Shown: piece by piece, positions 1-10,543 of the stretch
Position numbering within the stretch: the stretch's first letter is position 1
How the letters are laid out: every line of letters begins with the position of its first letter
NCBI RefSeq assembly: GCF_000017685.1
Contig: NC_010602.1
Coordinates: 3,111,001 to 3,175,000 of the forward strand
DNA: 64,000 nucleotides
Source of the DNA: Leptospira biflexa serovar Patoc strain 'Patoc 1 (Paris)'
GTDB taxonomy: Bacteria > Spirochaetota > Leptospiria > Leptospirales > Leptospiraceae
Reading direction: 5' to 3'
The notes under the pieces: generated by a model
Databases searched by the model: none
What the model was told of the DNA's origin: nothing
Seen by the model: only the letters and a program-made list of their open reading frames with translations
Position numbers and translations under genes: made by a program

Positions 1-276
1 TGAATTTGTGTTTGGTAAACCCATTGGTAATTTAAAGCAACGAATAAGAGTAAAAACAAAAATGTTCGAATGTGATTTCCTAAAAGCGAATTTAATTTTT
101 GAATTCGAACATAGATCGATTCAAAAAAAATACAGGCCCCGAATAATAGATGGATCAAGATTCCATGATAATAACTCCATCCCAACCAATTCCAATCACC
201 AGGAAAATGGAATAGATATAAAATCCCATAAAAAACAAACCACTTGCTACGAGAAGTTAGAAAAAAATCGTTTAAT
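1..276. other. intergenic stretch, no convincing gene
   Basis: No gene is supported here. The plus strand is open from about position 8 to 295, but the composition is lysine- and asparagine-rich and no ribosome-binding site is visible. On the minus strand 155-229 could encode a 24-residue hydrophobic peptide (starts MGFYIYS, ends IIMES) just downstream of pbpC, with only a weak ribosome-binding site. I do not call it a gene. Confidence 0.5.
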
Positions 277-2466
277 TTACTTAACTTCAAACTGAACACT
301 AGCTTTTTTGATAACACCATCAAACAATTCCAAATTTTGTTTCCCTCTTTCGATAGACAAACTTCCTTCACCATGAATGGACAATTGAATCTCTTTTGTT
401 TGGTTCCAGATCAATTTTGGATTTTTTAATGTTTTGATTTCTCTAATACGAATGGGTATCTTTTGTTTTTCTTTTTCATGCGAAGGATGGTATAAATACA
501 CTTGTCCATTGGATGGATATACAAATCTGGCTCCGATGACAGAACTTTCTCCACCTATGCTATGTTGATCGCATATTTCCGATTGGATCATCTCTTTTCG
601 AACACGTAATGATATAGAAGGACATTGGATCGTTGCCGACTTACCCGTTAACTTACAAAAATTTCGTACTTCAGTAAACTTAGGTGTATAAACTGATTTA
701 GGTTTATCATCCATTAAAATTCGAAAAATATTTTGAACCATTCTACCAGCACCAAACGATCCGGATACATCCATCGTCTTTTCACCAGAAAAATTTCCAA
801 CCCATGCGGCGACTACATAACGATCATTAAATGCAACTGTCCACGAGTTTCGATAGTCTTTGGATGTTCCCGTTTTAATTGATACGGGGAAAGGAAAGTT
901 TAAATAACTCCTTCTTCCGAAAGCCCTTTGCCTAAGTTTTGCATCACTGAGAATAAATTTAATTTCTTCTGCTGTTTCTTCCGATAACAATCGTTTACTT
1001 TCACCATAATAAAAAGGAACTTCTTTTAAATATCCTAAACGGATTTTTGGCAAAATGCCACCTAACATAAATGTCCCATAACTTCTTGAAAGTTGTAATA
1101 AACTAGCACCGCCTGTTCCTAACGCAAGCCCCGGTCCATAAAAACTAGGTGACTCCTTTAGGTGCAAAAACCCAGCACCAATTAAAAATTGGTAAAAGAC
1201 AGGGACACCTATCCGTTGTATGGTTGTGACTGCAGGGATGTTTCTGGAATTTCCCAATGCTTCCGCAAGAGTGATATCCCCCCAATAACGAAGGTCAGCA
1301 TTTCTAGGAAGGTAATTCCCAACAAACCCAATCGGATAAGAAAACTTTTCATCGGAAAGTATCGAATTGACTGTATAAATTTTTTTATCAATTGCATATC
1401 CATATAATAATGGTTTTAAGGTACTTCCTGCATCACGAAATGCCAATGACCCATTAACCATACCATTCCCTTCTTCAAAAAAGTTTTTTGAGCCAATCAT
1501 GGCTACTAACGATAATTCATCGGAATGATTTGGATTTTTTTCTAAAACTAAAGCAGAAGCATTACTCACATTCCATCGTTTTAAGCCTTCTAACTCAGAA
1601 TTGACTATCGAATGAACTTCCGTATTCAATTGGGAAGAAATCGTTGCCACAAATTCACCATCAGGCAATGGATTTAGGACGCGAATCCAATTGAGAAAGT
1701 GTTGGTTTTCCCCTTTGAATTGGGTATTCAATTCATTTTTATTTTCTTTTTGTGTATCTATCGTTAAGTCTTTTGGATTTTCTAAGTAAGGAATCAGGAA
1801 AGGTATTTTTTCACGTAGTTGGTTGTATCGAAATCTGATTTCTTCATTTGTAGAATGATTTTTTCGAATCAATACAGTCAAATAAACTGCTTCTTCAACT
1901 GATAAAAATCGGATGTGTTTATCAAATAACTGTAAGGAAGCAGATGGAAAACCAACAATATTAGAATGTAATGAAACTGAATTTAAGTAAGCTTCTAAAA
2001 TTTCTTGTTTTGTCATCCATAGTTCAAAACGTAAAGCCGTGATCACTTCAAAAAATTTTCGAACAACAATTGGATAGTTGCGGATTTCTGGATACACGAT
2101 CCTTGTGAGTTGCATCGTAATTGTAGATCCACCTCCGCGATTCTCTTTGGAAAATAGGTAAGAATAAATCGAATTGGAAAGGGCTAATAGATCAATCCCA
2201 TGATGGGATTCAAATCGTTTGTCTTCGGCAATTAACACAATTTTTGATACAAAATCCGGGTATTCATCGAATGATTCCCAATCTTGTTTTGTTTGTATCT
2301 CATTGATGGAGCGACCAATGATGTGTTTTTCTTTCGTTAAAATCCTTGTTGTGATTTGTTTTTTAAAAACATGAGAATCGATCGGCCTCAGTAAAAAACC
2401 CAATCCCAATACAATGAATATACTTGGGATTAGGATTTTGATTGTTCGGAAGAAATTTCCCTTCAC
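277..2466 (-). CDS. pbpC: penicillin-binding protein 1C (bifunctional peptidoglycan glycosyltransferase/transpeptidase)
   Basis: This is a class A penicillin-binding protein that polymerises and cross-links peptidoglycan at the outer face of the inner membrane. An N-terminal membrane anchor (about residues 8-28) is followed by a GT51 glycosyltransferase domain with the EDKRFESHHG motif (catalytic Glu81) and GGGSTITMQL near 111-120. The transpeptidase domain has SxxK as STLK (Ser348, Lys351), SRN at 407-409 and KTGT at 531-534. The C-terminal 120 residues fit the PbpC-specific beta domain. Length 729 is close to E. coli PbpC. Its start overlaps the stop of the alpha-2-macroglobulin gene by 4 bases (ATGA), so the two are translationally coupled. 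The same pairing (yfhM-pbpC) is known in enterobacteria. All catalytic motifs are intact. Confidence 0.95.
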   Translation of the reverse strand: MKGNFFRTIKILIPSIFIVLGLGFLLRPIDSHVFKKQITTRILTKEKHIIGRSINEIQTKQDWESFDEYPDFVSKIVLIAEDKRFESHHGIDLLALSNSIYSYLFSKENRGGGSTITMQLTRIVYPEIRNYPIVVRKFFEVITALRFELWMTKQEILEAYLNSVSLHSNIVGFPSASLQLFDKHIRFLSVEEAVYLTVLIRKNHSTNEEIRFRYNQLREKIPFLIPYLENPKDLTIDTQKENKNELNTQFKGENQHFLNWIRVLNPLPDGEFVATISSQLNTEVHSIVNSELEGLKRWNVSNASALVLEKNPNHSDELSLVAMIGSKNFFEEGNGMVNGSLAFRDAGSTLKPLLYGYAIDKKIYTVNSILSDEKFSYPIGFVGNYLPRNADLRYWGDITLAEALGNSRNIPAVTTIQRIGVPVFYQFLIGAGFLHLKESPSFYGPGLALGTGGASLLQLSRSYGTFMLGGILPKIRLGYLKEVPFYYGESKRLLSEETAEEIKFILSDAKLRQRAFGRRSYLNFPFPVSIKTGTSKDYRNSWTVAFNDRYVVAAWVGNFSGEKTMDVSGSFGAGRMVQNIFRILMDDKPKSVYTPKFTEVRNFCKLTGKSATIQCPSISLRVRKEMIQSEICDQHSIGGESSVIGARFVYPSNGQVYLYHPSHEKEKQKIPIRIREIKTLKNPKLIWNQTKEIQLSIHGEGSLSIERGKQNLELFDGVIKKASVQFEVK

Positions 2467-5400
2467 TCCACTTTCACTTTTAAAGAACTTGTATTGCCGT
2501 AAAACTCAGGATGATACATCAAAAATGTTTTAGAGGCTGGCATTGTCGCATTCCCTTTCGCAACTGGTCGAATGATATAATTGAATTCTGTTTCGCCGGA
2601 ACGTAAATAATCATCAGAAAAGATAACACGATCGTCACGATACTCTGTATACTGACCATAATATGATTCGGTAACGTCAGTATCTTCTGAATCAGATTGT
2701 TTTTCCGTCAAAAATGAAGTATTCACAATCTCAGTATTACTTGGCAAAGGATCAACAACCAATACAAATGCATGTTCCTTTTTACTTAACACTTTTACTT
2801 TGATTAAGTAAGTTGAGCCTCTTTGTAAATTATTGACTTCTTTTAGTATTGGATCACCATCACTGTTTCTTCCATCAATGCGGTAAATTGTTTTTTTGAT
2901 TTCAAGTCCGTTGAACTTTTGTTGAGTGTTATCTTTTACAGGAACATACATCAACCTAGATTGGAAATATAATCTTCCATCAGCACTTGTTTTTTTAAAG
3001 TTAATCGGACGATTGGAAATGTCATTACCATCAAATAAACGATCAAAGGTAATCTCTTCTTTGTATATGGAATCCGATGTTGGAGAAAATGATTCATCAA
3101 TGATTGTTTTTTCTCCAAAAATCACTTGCCCTTCTGTATCACTAGTAGTGGCCTCAAATCGATTTCTGTATTCAGACAATGCAAGTGCGATTGTTCCAAC
3201 GCTATGGCTATCTGCCCAATAGGATTTGTTTTGATCCATCATGATAGCTTTGACCAATTGCACCATTCTTGGATTTTTTATATCAACTCGAAGCATAAGT
3301 CGTAGATAATTTCCTAATACAGAAGAAGTATTATAATATGAATAATAATAATTCTCATTAGGATTCTTTTTCATCGGTTTAACGGTGAACAGAGCTTTCT
3401 CATACTCAATATAACTTACAAAATCTTCGTATAATTTTTTAAATTTAGGATCTGTTTGGAAAGAATCCAATTTATGATTTTCGGCATAAGCCGTTAAAAA
3501 TATTCCTCTTGATTTAGGATTGAGTTCATCGTAATGATCGATCAGAGTTTTTTCCAAAGAAGAAACATCTTTTTTCTCTTTAGAAAATACGGAATAAATC
3601 AAACTCAAAGTTTGGTAGGAATTAACAGATGTTTCAGTTGGATTTTTAACATATCCTTCAAGAAATTTGAGTGCTTGTCCAAAGGCCGAGGAATTGGATC
3701 GTTTTCCTTTTTCTTTCCCTAGCTGCATCACAGAAGCTACGTATGCTGTCAAATAAGGATAACCTGACCGACTAAAGCCCTTCCACAATTGAAAACTTCC
3801 ATTAGAGGTTTGGAATTCAGACATCTCATCTAAAAATAGTTTTTCAATCTGATTGAAGTCATATCCATCTTTGGTAGGCGCTTTGTATTGAAATTCCTTC
3901 AATAATTCACCAGAACTCAACGACAATAGGTAAGCGGACGTTCGTTGTTCCATACAAAAATAAGGATTTGATTCATAAAAATCAAATGCACTTTTTAAAG
4001 CCGTAAGAGCAGTGCCTGAAATTCGAATATCCAATGATCCTTTGTTGAGTAATATAGATTCTTTTTTTGGGAAAGGTATGGTTGTTTTAAATTCTGAGTC
4101 TGTATATCCTGAAAATTGAACAGACGTTACAGGATCAAATTCTTTAATCGGAAGTGAGATGATCAAGGAATCTGACAAATCAGATTTTTTAAACGACAGA
4201 AAGTTGGAATTGTTTTCTGGCTCAACAGACATTTGGTAGGTCAACTGGATTTCTTCATTCGGTTTATTCTGTTTGAGTTTGATATATTGAGCTTCCGTGA
4301 TTTGAAACGTTCGCAACACTTCTTTGGTTTGTCCGGCATTTAGTTCAATGGATTGCCAACCTTTATCTTCTGAAAGAAATTTTGACTCAATTTTATAACG
4401 AAATTTGCCATTTAACTTTGTATTGTTTGTGATGCTTCCACCCAATTCAAGATCATCTCCTACTCGAATGAAACGTGCGACCGTCTTTTGTAAGACCAAA
4501 TTCTTTTTGACTAAAAATTCAGAATTGGAAACACCATATTTGCCATTTGCAGCTGACGCGACCATGATTCTAAATGTTGTTAGGTTATCAGGAAGGGTGA
4601 AACTTACATTTGCTTCGCCGTTACTATCCGCAATCAGAACAGGGTTCCAATAAGCTGTGGGTCTAAAGTCCTTTCTTGCTCCCGACTCTAGTTCGGCAGA
4701 AAATCCACCACCTGAATCTTCACCATAATCACCACCAGGACTATCACCTTTGTTTTCATATAAGTAGTGTTTGATGATCATACTTCTAAGTTCATAGGTT
4801 TTGATAAGATTGTTCCAATATTGGTAAAAAATTTGGATAGGTGATTGATAAGAATATCCAACTAAATCTAAAACACCTCTATCGGCAACAGAGACCGTCA
4901 ACTCGGCCCCTGGTGCAGTTTTGATTGCTAATTTTACCTGCTCCCTTGGTTGGTATTCTGTTTTGTCACTAGAAACAGAGACTGGTGCAATTTTGGATGC
5001 AAGCTCCACTTTTAAAGTAACAGAACCAGTTTTTGCTTTCGGTGCACCTAAGTCATGTTCGTTGAACTCTTTGATATCATCTGATGATAAACCGTCTGGT
5101 ACGGGTAGTCTTCCTGATAATAAAACAACATTCACGTCAACATTGGGAAGGTAATCCTCTTCAATTGGAATTTCAATAGGAGCACTATTCCCTTTCATTA
5201 AAAAAGACTTCTTAAAATAAACAGAATCTCTTTCGACCGTCACAATCACGCGTGCATTTTGTAATGGAGATTTGATGAGAATTTTTGCTTTATCTCCTAT
5301 TTTATATTCTTTTTTGTCAGAACGTAATTCGATTGAATCATCACCACGAAAGTCCCAAGTATAATACGACTCTTTTTGGTAAGCATAAAAATCCACCCTT

Positions 5401-7532
5401 GAGAATACTTTGTCTTTGTTTAAGACAAGGATGGTATAACTTCCTGGATCTTTGGTTCTGTAGTCAAAGGTGACACCATCTGCCTTTGAAACTAACTTTT
5501 TTACTTCCATCACTTTTTTAGTGAGTTGGTTACTGCGGAAGAAAAACTTACCAATCCCTTGGGATAAAACGGAAGTCCAATCATTGTAAATGATGTATGC
5601 TTTTAGTTCAGCTCCATTGACCGCCTTACCTTGGGTGTCTACTGCGACTGCAGTGAATTGAAATGGTTTATCAATTGCTTGGTAACGATCTTTGCACTTA
5701 AGACCAACTGAAGTGTCAGAAGGTTGGTAAGGGATATTTGCAGATTTTGTAACTGATTTTCCATCAACATCATAAACCGAAGACTCAACAATTAAGTTGA
5801 AAGGATCTGCAATTTCAATGTCCTCTCCATCTGTTACAAACTTCCGTGTTAAAGATTGGATAGGTATGTCTAGTTGGTAAAATCCTGTTTTGTCTAAAAC
5901 TCCTTCTGAACCAGAAACATACTCAGAGTTTCCTTCTGAATATTCATCTTCATAATCATACCAAGTATCAGAAAAATCATAACTTGGATACTGGTCAAAA
6001 TGTATATAACGTTTACGTTTTAAAACGGAATAACTGACTTTGGCTCCACCCATTGGAGCACCAAACATGTATTTCCCTTCTACACTTCCTTTTACATTTT
6101 GATTCTTAGTGGCAAGTTTTGCTAAAACCACATTGACCATAAAGTTAACAGGTCGAAATTCTTCCACCTGGAAGGTATCATACGTAACCGAATACGTTTT
6201 TCCTGGAATTAAAATTGAAACGGAGTAGTGACCAAGCGGTGCATCATTTGAAATGACAAAACTCGAATGTACTCCACCTTGCGAAGAGGTTGTTGAGGAA
6301 ATGTTTGATACATCCTTCCCCCTAGAATCTCTAATTTGAACATTCACAGATCGAGAAGCAAAAGGAACCAAGGATCCATTTTTTCGATCGGTTAGGTATG
6401 CTTTGATTTCTACTCGATCACCAGGGCGATACAATTTTCGATCAAAGTAAACTTTTCCTTTGATATGATCTTCCGAACTATATTCAGAATATCCGTCAAT
6501 ATGTGTTTGGTTAAAATGTAAAAAAGCTTTATCGCCTGTTTGGTCTTCTGCAATCAATACAGAATATTCCATTAACTTTGCATTGGCGATCGAAGGAACG
6601 GAACAATACCCTTCTTGGTCTGTTTTACAAGTTCCTTTTAAACTCCCCTTTACATATAAACTGATATTGGAATTAGCTACTGGTTCCGCTTTTGATAATG
6701 TATTGACCCAAACATGTAAGGCATTTGGATCTTCTTTCGTAGTGATCCCCAGGTTTGTGGATTGTAAAAATCGATTTTCAGTAGCGAATTTTTCTTTGTT
6801 GTCATCACCCACAACAATTGCACCCAATTGGAATGCAAGCCAACCTTTGCTATTCGGTTTGGAACCAAAAAATTTGTCAATGTCCATTCCTTGGTTGCCA
6901 TAAGCGTTTATTTTTTCACCAGTTTTCCAATCAGAATTTTTCCAATTCAGTTCATTCTCATAGGCATAGTAAGCACTTCCTAATCGAGCGATCGCGTTTA
7001 CTAGGACTGGAACGGTTAATTCAGCCGAACGTACTTTAAATTCTGGAACATTATAAATGGAAATTGGTAATACTTTATTGAGATTGGATTCAAAAATATT
7101 TTCATGAGATAAATAAAAGGATGGTTTGCGAACCATCGCCGGTAGTTTGAAACTAACTGGATTTTCCAAAAAACAGTCGTTTGTTGCATAAAATTTGGAT
7201 ATGGTCAGTTCATATTCAACGTTTTCGTCGAAATGCCAATTGTCCAAAGAAAACTCCCGACTCACAAAGGAAGAATACCGACTGCCTTCATAAGATGGTT
7301 TAGGTTGGATCGTGACTGCGTTTGCGAGCTCATCAAACTCTGTATCCTCAGATACAAAAATTTTATAATCCCATAAGTTGTCTAAATACTTGAGCCCTGT
7401 TGTGTCTAACTTTACTTCGAGTCGGCAACTACTAGGAAAAAGAGTCCGTTTGATTGACTTAAAAATCCCTTTGACTGATTGACAGGAAACAAAGAAAAAC
7501 AACATCAAAAACCAAAGGAATATCTTACGCAT
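2463..7532 (-). CDS. bacterial alpha-2-macroglobulin lipoprotein with intact thioester motif
   Basis: A 1689-residue periplasmic lipoprotein of the bacterial alpha-2-macroglobulin family (E. coli YfhM type), thought to trap proteases that breach the outer membrane. The signal peptide ends in a lipobox, FFFVSC, near residue 17. Beta-rich MG domains fill the first two thirds. The thioester motif CMEQ lies at residues 1193-1196 inside FCMEQRTSAYL, followed by the alpha-helical thioester domain. A bait-like stretch rich in Gly, Asp and Ser (GDSPGGDYGEDSGGG) precedes the conserved FRPTAYWNP block. The gene is first of a two-gene operon with pbpC, consistent with a cell-wall repair and protease-trap partnership inferred for this pair elsewhere. 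Confidence 0.92.
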   Translation of the reverse strand: MRKIFLWFLMLFFFVSCQSVKGIFKSIKRTLFPSSCRLEVKLDTTGLKYLDNLWDYKIFVSEDTEFDELANAVTIQPKPSYEGSRYSSFVSREFSLDNWHFDENVEYELTISKFYATNDCFLENPVSFKLPAMVRKPSFYLSHENIFESNLNKVLPISIYNVPEFKVRSAELTVPVLVNAIARLGSAYYAYENELNWKNSDWKTGEKINAYGNQGMDIDKFFGSKPNSKGWLAFQLGAIVVGDDNKEKFATENRFLQSTNLGITTKEDPNALHVWVNTLSKAEPVANSNISLYVKGSLKGTCKTDQEGYCSVPSIANAKLMEYSVLIAEDQTGDKAFLHFNQTHIDGYSEYSSEDHIKGKVYFDRKLYRPGDRVEIKAYLTDRKNGSLVPFASRSVNVQIRDSRGKDVSNISSTTSSQGGVHSSFVISNDAPLGHYSVSILIPGKTYSVTYDTFQVEEFRPVNFMVNVVLAKLATKNQNVKGSVEGKYMFGAPMGGAKVSYSVLKRKRYIHFDQYPSYDFSDTWYDYEDEYSEGNSEYVSGSEGVLDKTGFYQLDIPIQSLTRKFVTDGEDIEIADPFNLIVESSVYDVDGKSVTKSANIPYQPSDTSVGLKCKDRYQAIDKPFQFTAVAVDTQGKAVNGAELKAYIIYNDWTSVLSQGIGKFFFRSNQLTKKVMEVKKLVSKADGVTFDYRTKDPGSYTILVLNKDKVFSRVDFYAYQKESYYTWDFRGDDSIELRSDKKEYKIGDKAKILIKSPLQNARVIVTVERDSVYFKKSFLMKGNSAPIEIPIEEDYLPNVDVNVVLLSGRLPVPDGLSSDDIKEFNEHDLGAPKAKTGSVTLKVELASKIAPVSVSSDKTEYQPREQVKLAIKTAPGAELTVSVADRGVLDLVGYSYQSPIQIFYQYWNNLIKTYELRSMIIKHYLYENKGDSPGGDYGEDSGGGFSAELESGARKDFRPTAYWNPVLIADSNGEANVSFTLPDNLTTFRIMVASAANGKYGVSNSEFLVKKNLVLQKTVARFIRVGDDLELGGSITNNTKLNGKFRYKIESKFLSEDKGWQSIELNAGQTKEVLRTFQITEAQYIKLKQNKPNEEIQLTYQMSVEPENNSNFLSFKKSDLSDSLIISLPIKEFDPVTSVQFSGYTDSEFKTTIPFPKKESILLNKGSLDIRISGTALTALKSAFDFYESNPYFCMEQRTSAYLLSLSSGELLKEFQYKAPTKDGYDFNQIEKLFLDEMSEFQTSNGSFQLWKGFSRSGYPYLTAYVASVMQLGKEKGKRSNSSAFGQALKFLEGYVKNPTETSVNSYQTLSLIYSVFSKEKKDVSSLEKTLIDHYDELNPKSRGIFLTAYAENHKLDSFQTDPKFKKLYEDFVSYIEYEKALFTVKPMKKNPNENYYYSYYNTSSVLGNYLRLMLRVDIKNPRMVQLVKAIMMDQNKSYWADSHSVGTIALALSEYRNRFEATTSDTEGQVIFGEKTIIDESFSPTSDSIYKEEITFDRLFDGNDISNRPINFKKTSADGRLYFQSRLMYVPVKDNTQQKFNGLEIKKTIYRIDGRNSDGDPILKEVNNLQRGSTYLIKVKVLSKKEHAFVLVVDPLPSNTEIVNTSFLTEKQSDSEDTDVTESYYGQYTEYRDDRVIFSDDYLRSGETEFNYIIRPVAKGNATMPASKTFLMYHPEFYGNTSSLKVKVE

Positions 7533-7627
7533 AGTAACTCCAAAAACCGAATGTCCTCTGTTCTACGATGGTAGCTTCTATTTGCCAAGTCTTTCCTGAA
7601 TGAAACGGAATTTCTTTCTAATTTTTT

Positions 7628-7656
7628 TTTACATGTATCCTGATTTTCGCTATGCT
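7628..7656 (+). promoter_or_regulatory. candidate sigma-70 promoter
   Basis: TTTACA (7628-7633), a 17-base spacer, then TATGCT (7651-7656). It lies 30 bases before the start at 7686 and could drive the small unknown gene and the hybrid kinase behind it. Recognised only by match to the consensus. Confidence 0.4.
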
Positions 7657-7685
7657 TTCGCGATTGAAACTTTGGATTAAACTGA

Positions 7686-8126
7686 ATGTCAGTCTTTGCC
7701 TATAAAAAACAATTTTTAAGCTTAACTTCACCTAAGTCCATCCCGACTGGTCAGTTTCAGATCCAATGGCTTGGACCTAAATGGTTCCAATGGTTGGCCA
7801 AAACTGGATTACAATTTTTGCATTTTCGTAACTGGTGGGGGAAATCCTTTCATGGACAAAGTGAAGCCATCAATCTTTTTCAGAAACCAGGAGAGCCCCA
7901 CTTGGAAAAAAAGTTTAAAATGTTAGTTTCAATGGAAACATCCCCGATCGATGGGAAAACTTCTTTGTTTTTGCGTTATACGAAGGATGCTCCCTTTCCT
8001 TGGCCCTATTTTGTGGATGAATTCCGAGTCTTAAAGGACGGGGAACTTCTAGGGATGAGTTACCCTCGTTTTTTACCATCGTTTGCTCTCCCATTTCTCA
8101 TCCAAAATCGATCGGTTGGATTGTAA
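7686..8126 (+). CDS. hypothetical protein, 146 residues
   Basis: I do not recognise this protein. It has no signal peptide or obvious membrane helix and is rich in Trp, Phe and Pro (LGPKWFQWLAK, HFRNWWGKSF, PFPWPYFVDEFRVL). Codon use resembles neighbouring genes, no long competing frame exists, and a consensus-like promoter lies just upstream, so it is probably real. It sits 32 bases before the hybrid histidine kinase on the same strand and may be co-transcribed with it. The compact aromatic-rich body suggests a small soluble beta-rich fold, but this is a guess. Confidence 0.7.
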   Translation: MSVFAYKKQFLSLTSPKSIPTGQFQIQWLGPKWFQWLAKTGLQFLHFRNWWGKSFHGQSEAINLFQKPGEPHLEKKFKMLVSMETSPIDGKTSLFLRYTKDAPFPWPYFVDEFRVLKDGELLGMSYPRFLPSFALPFLIQNRSVGL

Positions 8127-8158
8127 AACGCCAGTTTTCTTAACAATTTTTTCGTCGC

Positions 8159-10543
8159 ATGGAGGGTATGCCGACTGATCCCTCCCTCGAAATTCAGATT
8201 CTATCCGATTTTGAGGACATTGTATTTTCAATTGGATACCCGAAATTAGAAATTCTGTATACGAGTCGATCGATCCAAACTTTGACAGGTTATGACAGCC
8301 AGTATTTTTTAGAAAATAAAACATCCTGGCAGAAATTCATTTATAAGGAAGATCGAAACTTAATCAAACATGCGTTAATTGCAATCCAAAACAATCAAAA
8401 ATTTCGACTCCGCTTAAGAATCATAACAAAAAATCAAAACATCAAGTACATTGAATGCCGAGGTAGATTGATTCATAATCAATCAAATGGTTCGTACAGA
8501 ATTGATGGGATTGTTACTGACATTTCTGACTTACTTCCTCTTTATCATTTATTTCAAGATGAATCCGTTGATATCAAACATTTGTTAATTGAAAACAATA
8601 TGATTTTTAATGGATCACAAGATTCCATGTTTTTAATCGAAGTAAAAGATGATGATCAATATGTGATCCGTAGGATTAACTTAGCTTATGAAAGATCCAC
8701 GGGAATCAAACTATCAATGATCCAAGGAAAAACTCCTATAGAGTTATTGGGTGAAGAACTTGGTGGAACAGTAATCAATAATTTCAAAAAGGCGATCCAA
8801 TCTAAAAAAACTATCTCTTATGAAGAAAGTTTCACAATGCCCGCTGGAACAAAAATTTGGATTACGGAACTGACTCCTATTGAAGTAGAGGGCAAATATA
8901 AATACATTGTCGGTGCAAGTAAGGATATCACCGAACAAAAATTAGCCGAAAATGCACTTAAAGAATATAATGAACGATATGCTTTGATTTTGGAAGCTAG
9001 CTCTGATGGTTGGTTTGATTGGGACTTAGTAAACAATACAGTGATTTATTCCAGACGATGGTGGTTAGAATTTGGAAACGATGAAAAACCAGAAAATGTT
9101 CCCATTGATTACTGGCAAAGTTTAATCCATCCAGATGATGTTGGATGGGTCAGTGAATTTTTAGAAACTATTTTAGCCTCACAACGTGAAACCTTTGAAT
9201 TTACGTTCCAGATGAAAAAAAGAAAAGGTAATTTTGCACATGTATTGTCAAAATGTTACATCCAAAGGGATGCCTCGGGCAACAAAATTCGTTTACTTGG
9301 TTCAAATACAGATTTAACTGAAACAAAAAAAATCGAGTATACCCTTCGTTATGCAAAAGAATTAGCAGAAGCCGCAAACATTGCAAAGGGAAACTTTTTA
9401 GCAAATATGAGTCACGAAATTCGGACTCCATTAAATGGCATCATTGGATTCACCGAACTTTTATTAAACTCTCCTTTACAAGAAGAACAAAAAGAATATT
9501 TGAAAAACATTTTCTTTTCAGGAAAAAGTTTATTAGAATTGGTGAATCAAATCTTAGACTTCTCTAAGATCGATTCTGGAAAACTTGAATTTGAATCGAT
9601 TAACACTAATTTAATTGATTTGGTGCAATCAACCTTAGATTTGTTTCAAGTATCAGCGGCATCCAAAGGAATCGCATTACATATACAAATTGATCCAAAT
9701 CTGCCAAAATATGTTTCGCTCGATCCACTTAGGATCAGACAGATTCTATCAAATTTAATCGGGAATGCCATTAAGTTCACCCATGAAGGATCCGTAAAAG
9801 TCTCTTTACAACAAATGGAGCGTAACGGTGATTATGTGACAATTTCATTTGAGGTATCTGATACTGGAATTGGTATTGATATGAATGTAGGTTCTAGGCT
9901 ATTCGATTCTTTTTCTCAAGCAGATACTTCGATCACGAGAAAGTACGGTGGATCAGGACTTGGGCTCACGATCACAAATGAACTATTATTAAAAATGAAT
10001 TCTAAATTGACGATCCAAAGTGAACTAGGAAAGGGAAGCCAGTTTAGTTTTCCTTTGACACTGGAAGTCAAATCATCAGGCGAAAATGCATCTTCTATTT
10101 TTGATGATAAACCTACTCAGAACCTCGAAACTAACTTAGTGCAAATTCCTGAGATCCAATCAGACATTCTCATCGTTGAAGATAATGATTTGAATCGAAA
10201 ACTTTTGACGAAACTGTTACAAAAAAAATATCCGAATTTAAAGTTACGTTATGCGATTGATGGAATAGAAGCACTTGCGCAATTCCAATTTAAAGTTCCA
10301 GATTTGATCATAATGGATTTGCAAATGCCGATTATGGATGGATACACAGCAACCATTGAAATTCGAAGATTGGAAACCAATTCAAATAAAAAAACACCAA
10401 TTGTCGCTTTGACAGCTGGTGCTTTTTATGCTGTAAAGGATTCTGCGATGGAATCGGGAATGGACGATTTTTTAACCAAACCCATTTCCGCATCCCATCT
10501 GTATGCGACTGTAGAAAAGTGGCTTCGGTTAGGCCGCGTGTAG
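8159..10543 (+). CDS. hybrid sensor histidine kinase with PAS domains and C-terminal receiver
   Basis: A cytoplasmic-looking hybrid histidine kinase of 794 residues with no clear membrane helix. Three PAS/PAC sensor modules occupy roughly residues 10-130, 150-270 and 275-400; PAC endings are visible as DGIVTDISD, VGASKDITE and LGSNTDLTE. HisKA follows with MSHEIRTPLNG (phosphorylated His419), then HATPase with NLIGNAIKF, DTGIGID and GGSGLGL. The C-terminal receiver contains LIVEDND and phospho-acceptor Asp720 in MDLQMPIMDG, and lacks an output domain, so it would pass phosphate to another partner. The start ATG at 8159 follows weak translation signals; a second Met (8168) is three codons on. 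It overlaps the convergent ahpF gene by 15 bases. The signal sensed is unknown. Confidence 0.93.
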   Translation: MEGMPTDPSLEIQILSDFEDIVFSIGYPKLEILYTSRSIQTLTGYDSQYFLENKTSWQKFIYKEDRNLIKHALIAIQNNQKFRLRLRIITKNQNIKYIECRGRLIHNQSNGSYRIDGIVTDISDLLPLYHLFQDESVDIKHLLIENNMIFNGSQDSMFLIEVKDDDQYVIRRINLAYERSTGIKLSMIQGKTPIELLGEELGGTVINNFKKAIQSKKTISYEESFTMPAGTKIWITELTPIEVEGKYKYIVGASKDITEQKLAENALKEYNERYALILEASSDGWFDWDLVNNTVIYSRRWWLEFGNDEKPENVPIDYWQSLIHPDDVGWVSEFLETILASQRETFEFTFQMKKRKGNFAHVLSKCYIQRDASGNKIRLLGSNTDLTETKKIEYTLRYAKELAEAANIAKGNFLANMSHEIRTPLNGIIGFTELLLNSPLQEEQKEYLKNIFFSGKSLLELVNQILDFSKIDSGKLEFESINTNLIDLVQSTLDLFQVSAASKGIALHIQIDPNLPKYVSLDPLRIRQILSNLIGNAIKFTHEGSVKVSLQQMERNGDYVTISFEVSDTGIGIDMNVGSRLFDSFSQADTSITRKYGGSGLGLTITNELLLKMNSKLTIQSELGKGSQFSFPLTLEVKSSGENASSIFDDKPTQNLETNLVQIPEIQSDILIVEDNDLNRKLLTKLLQKKYPNLKLRYAIDGIEALAQFQFKVPDLIIMDLQMPIMDGYTATIEIRRLETNSNKKTPIVALTAGAFYAVKDSAMESGMDDFLTKPISASHLYATVEKWLRLGRV

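Noticed and set aside
155..229. 24-residue hydrophobic peptide on the minus strand after pbpC
   Set aside because: Too short, only a weak ribosome-binding site, and no evidence beyond a hydrophobic composition.
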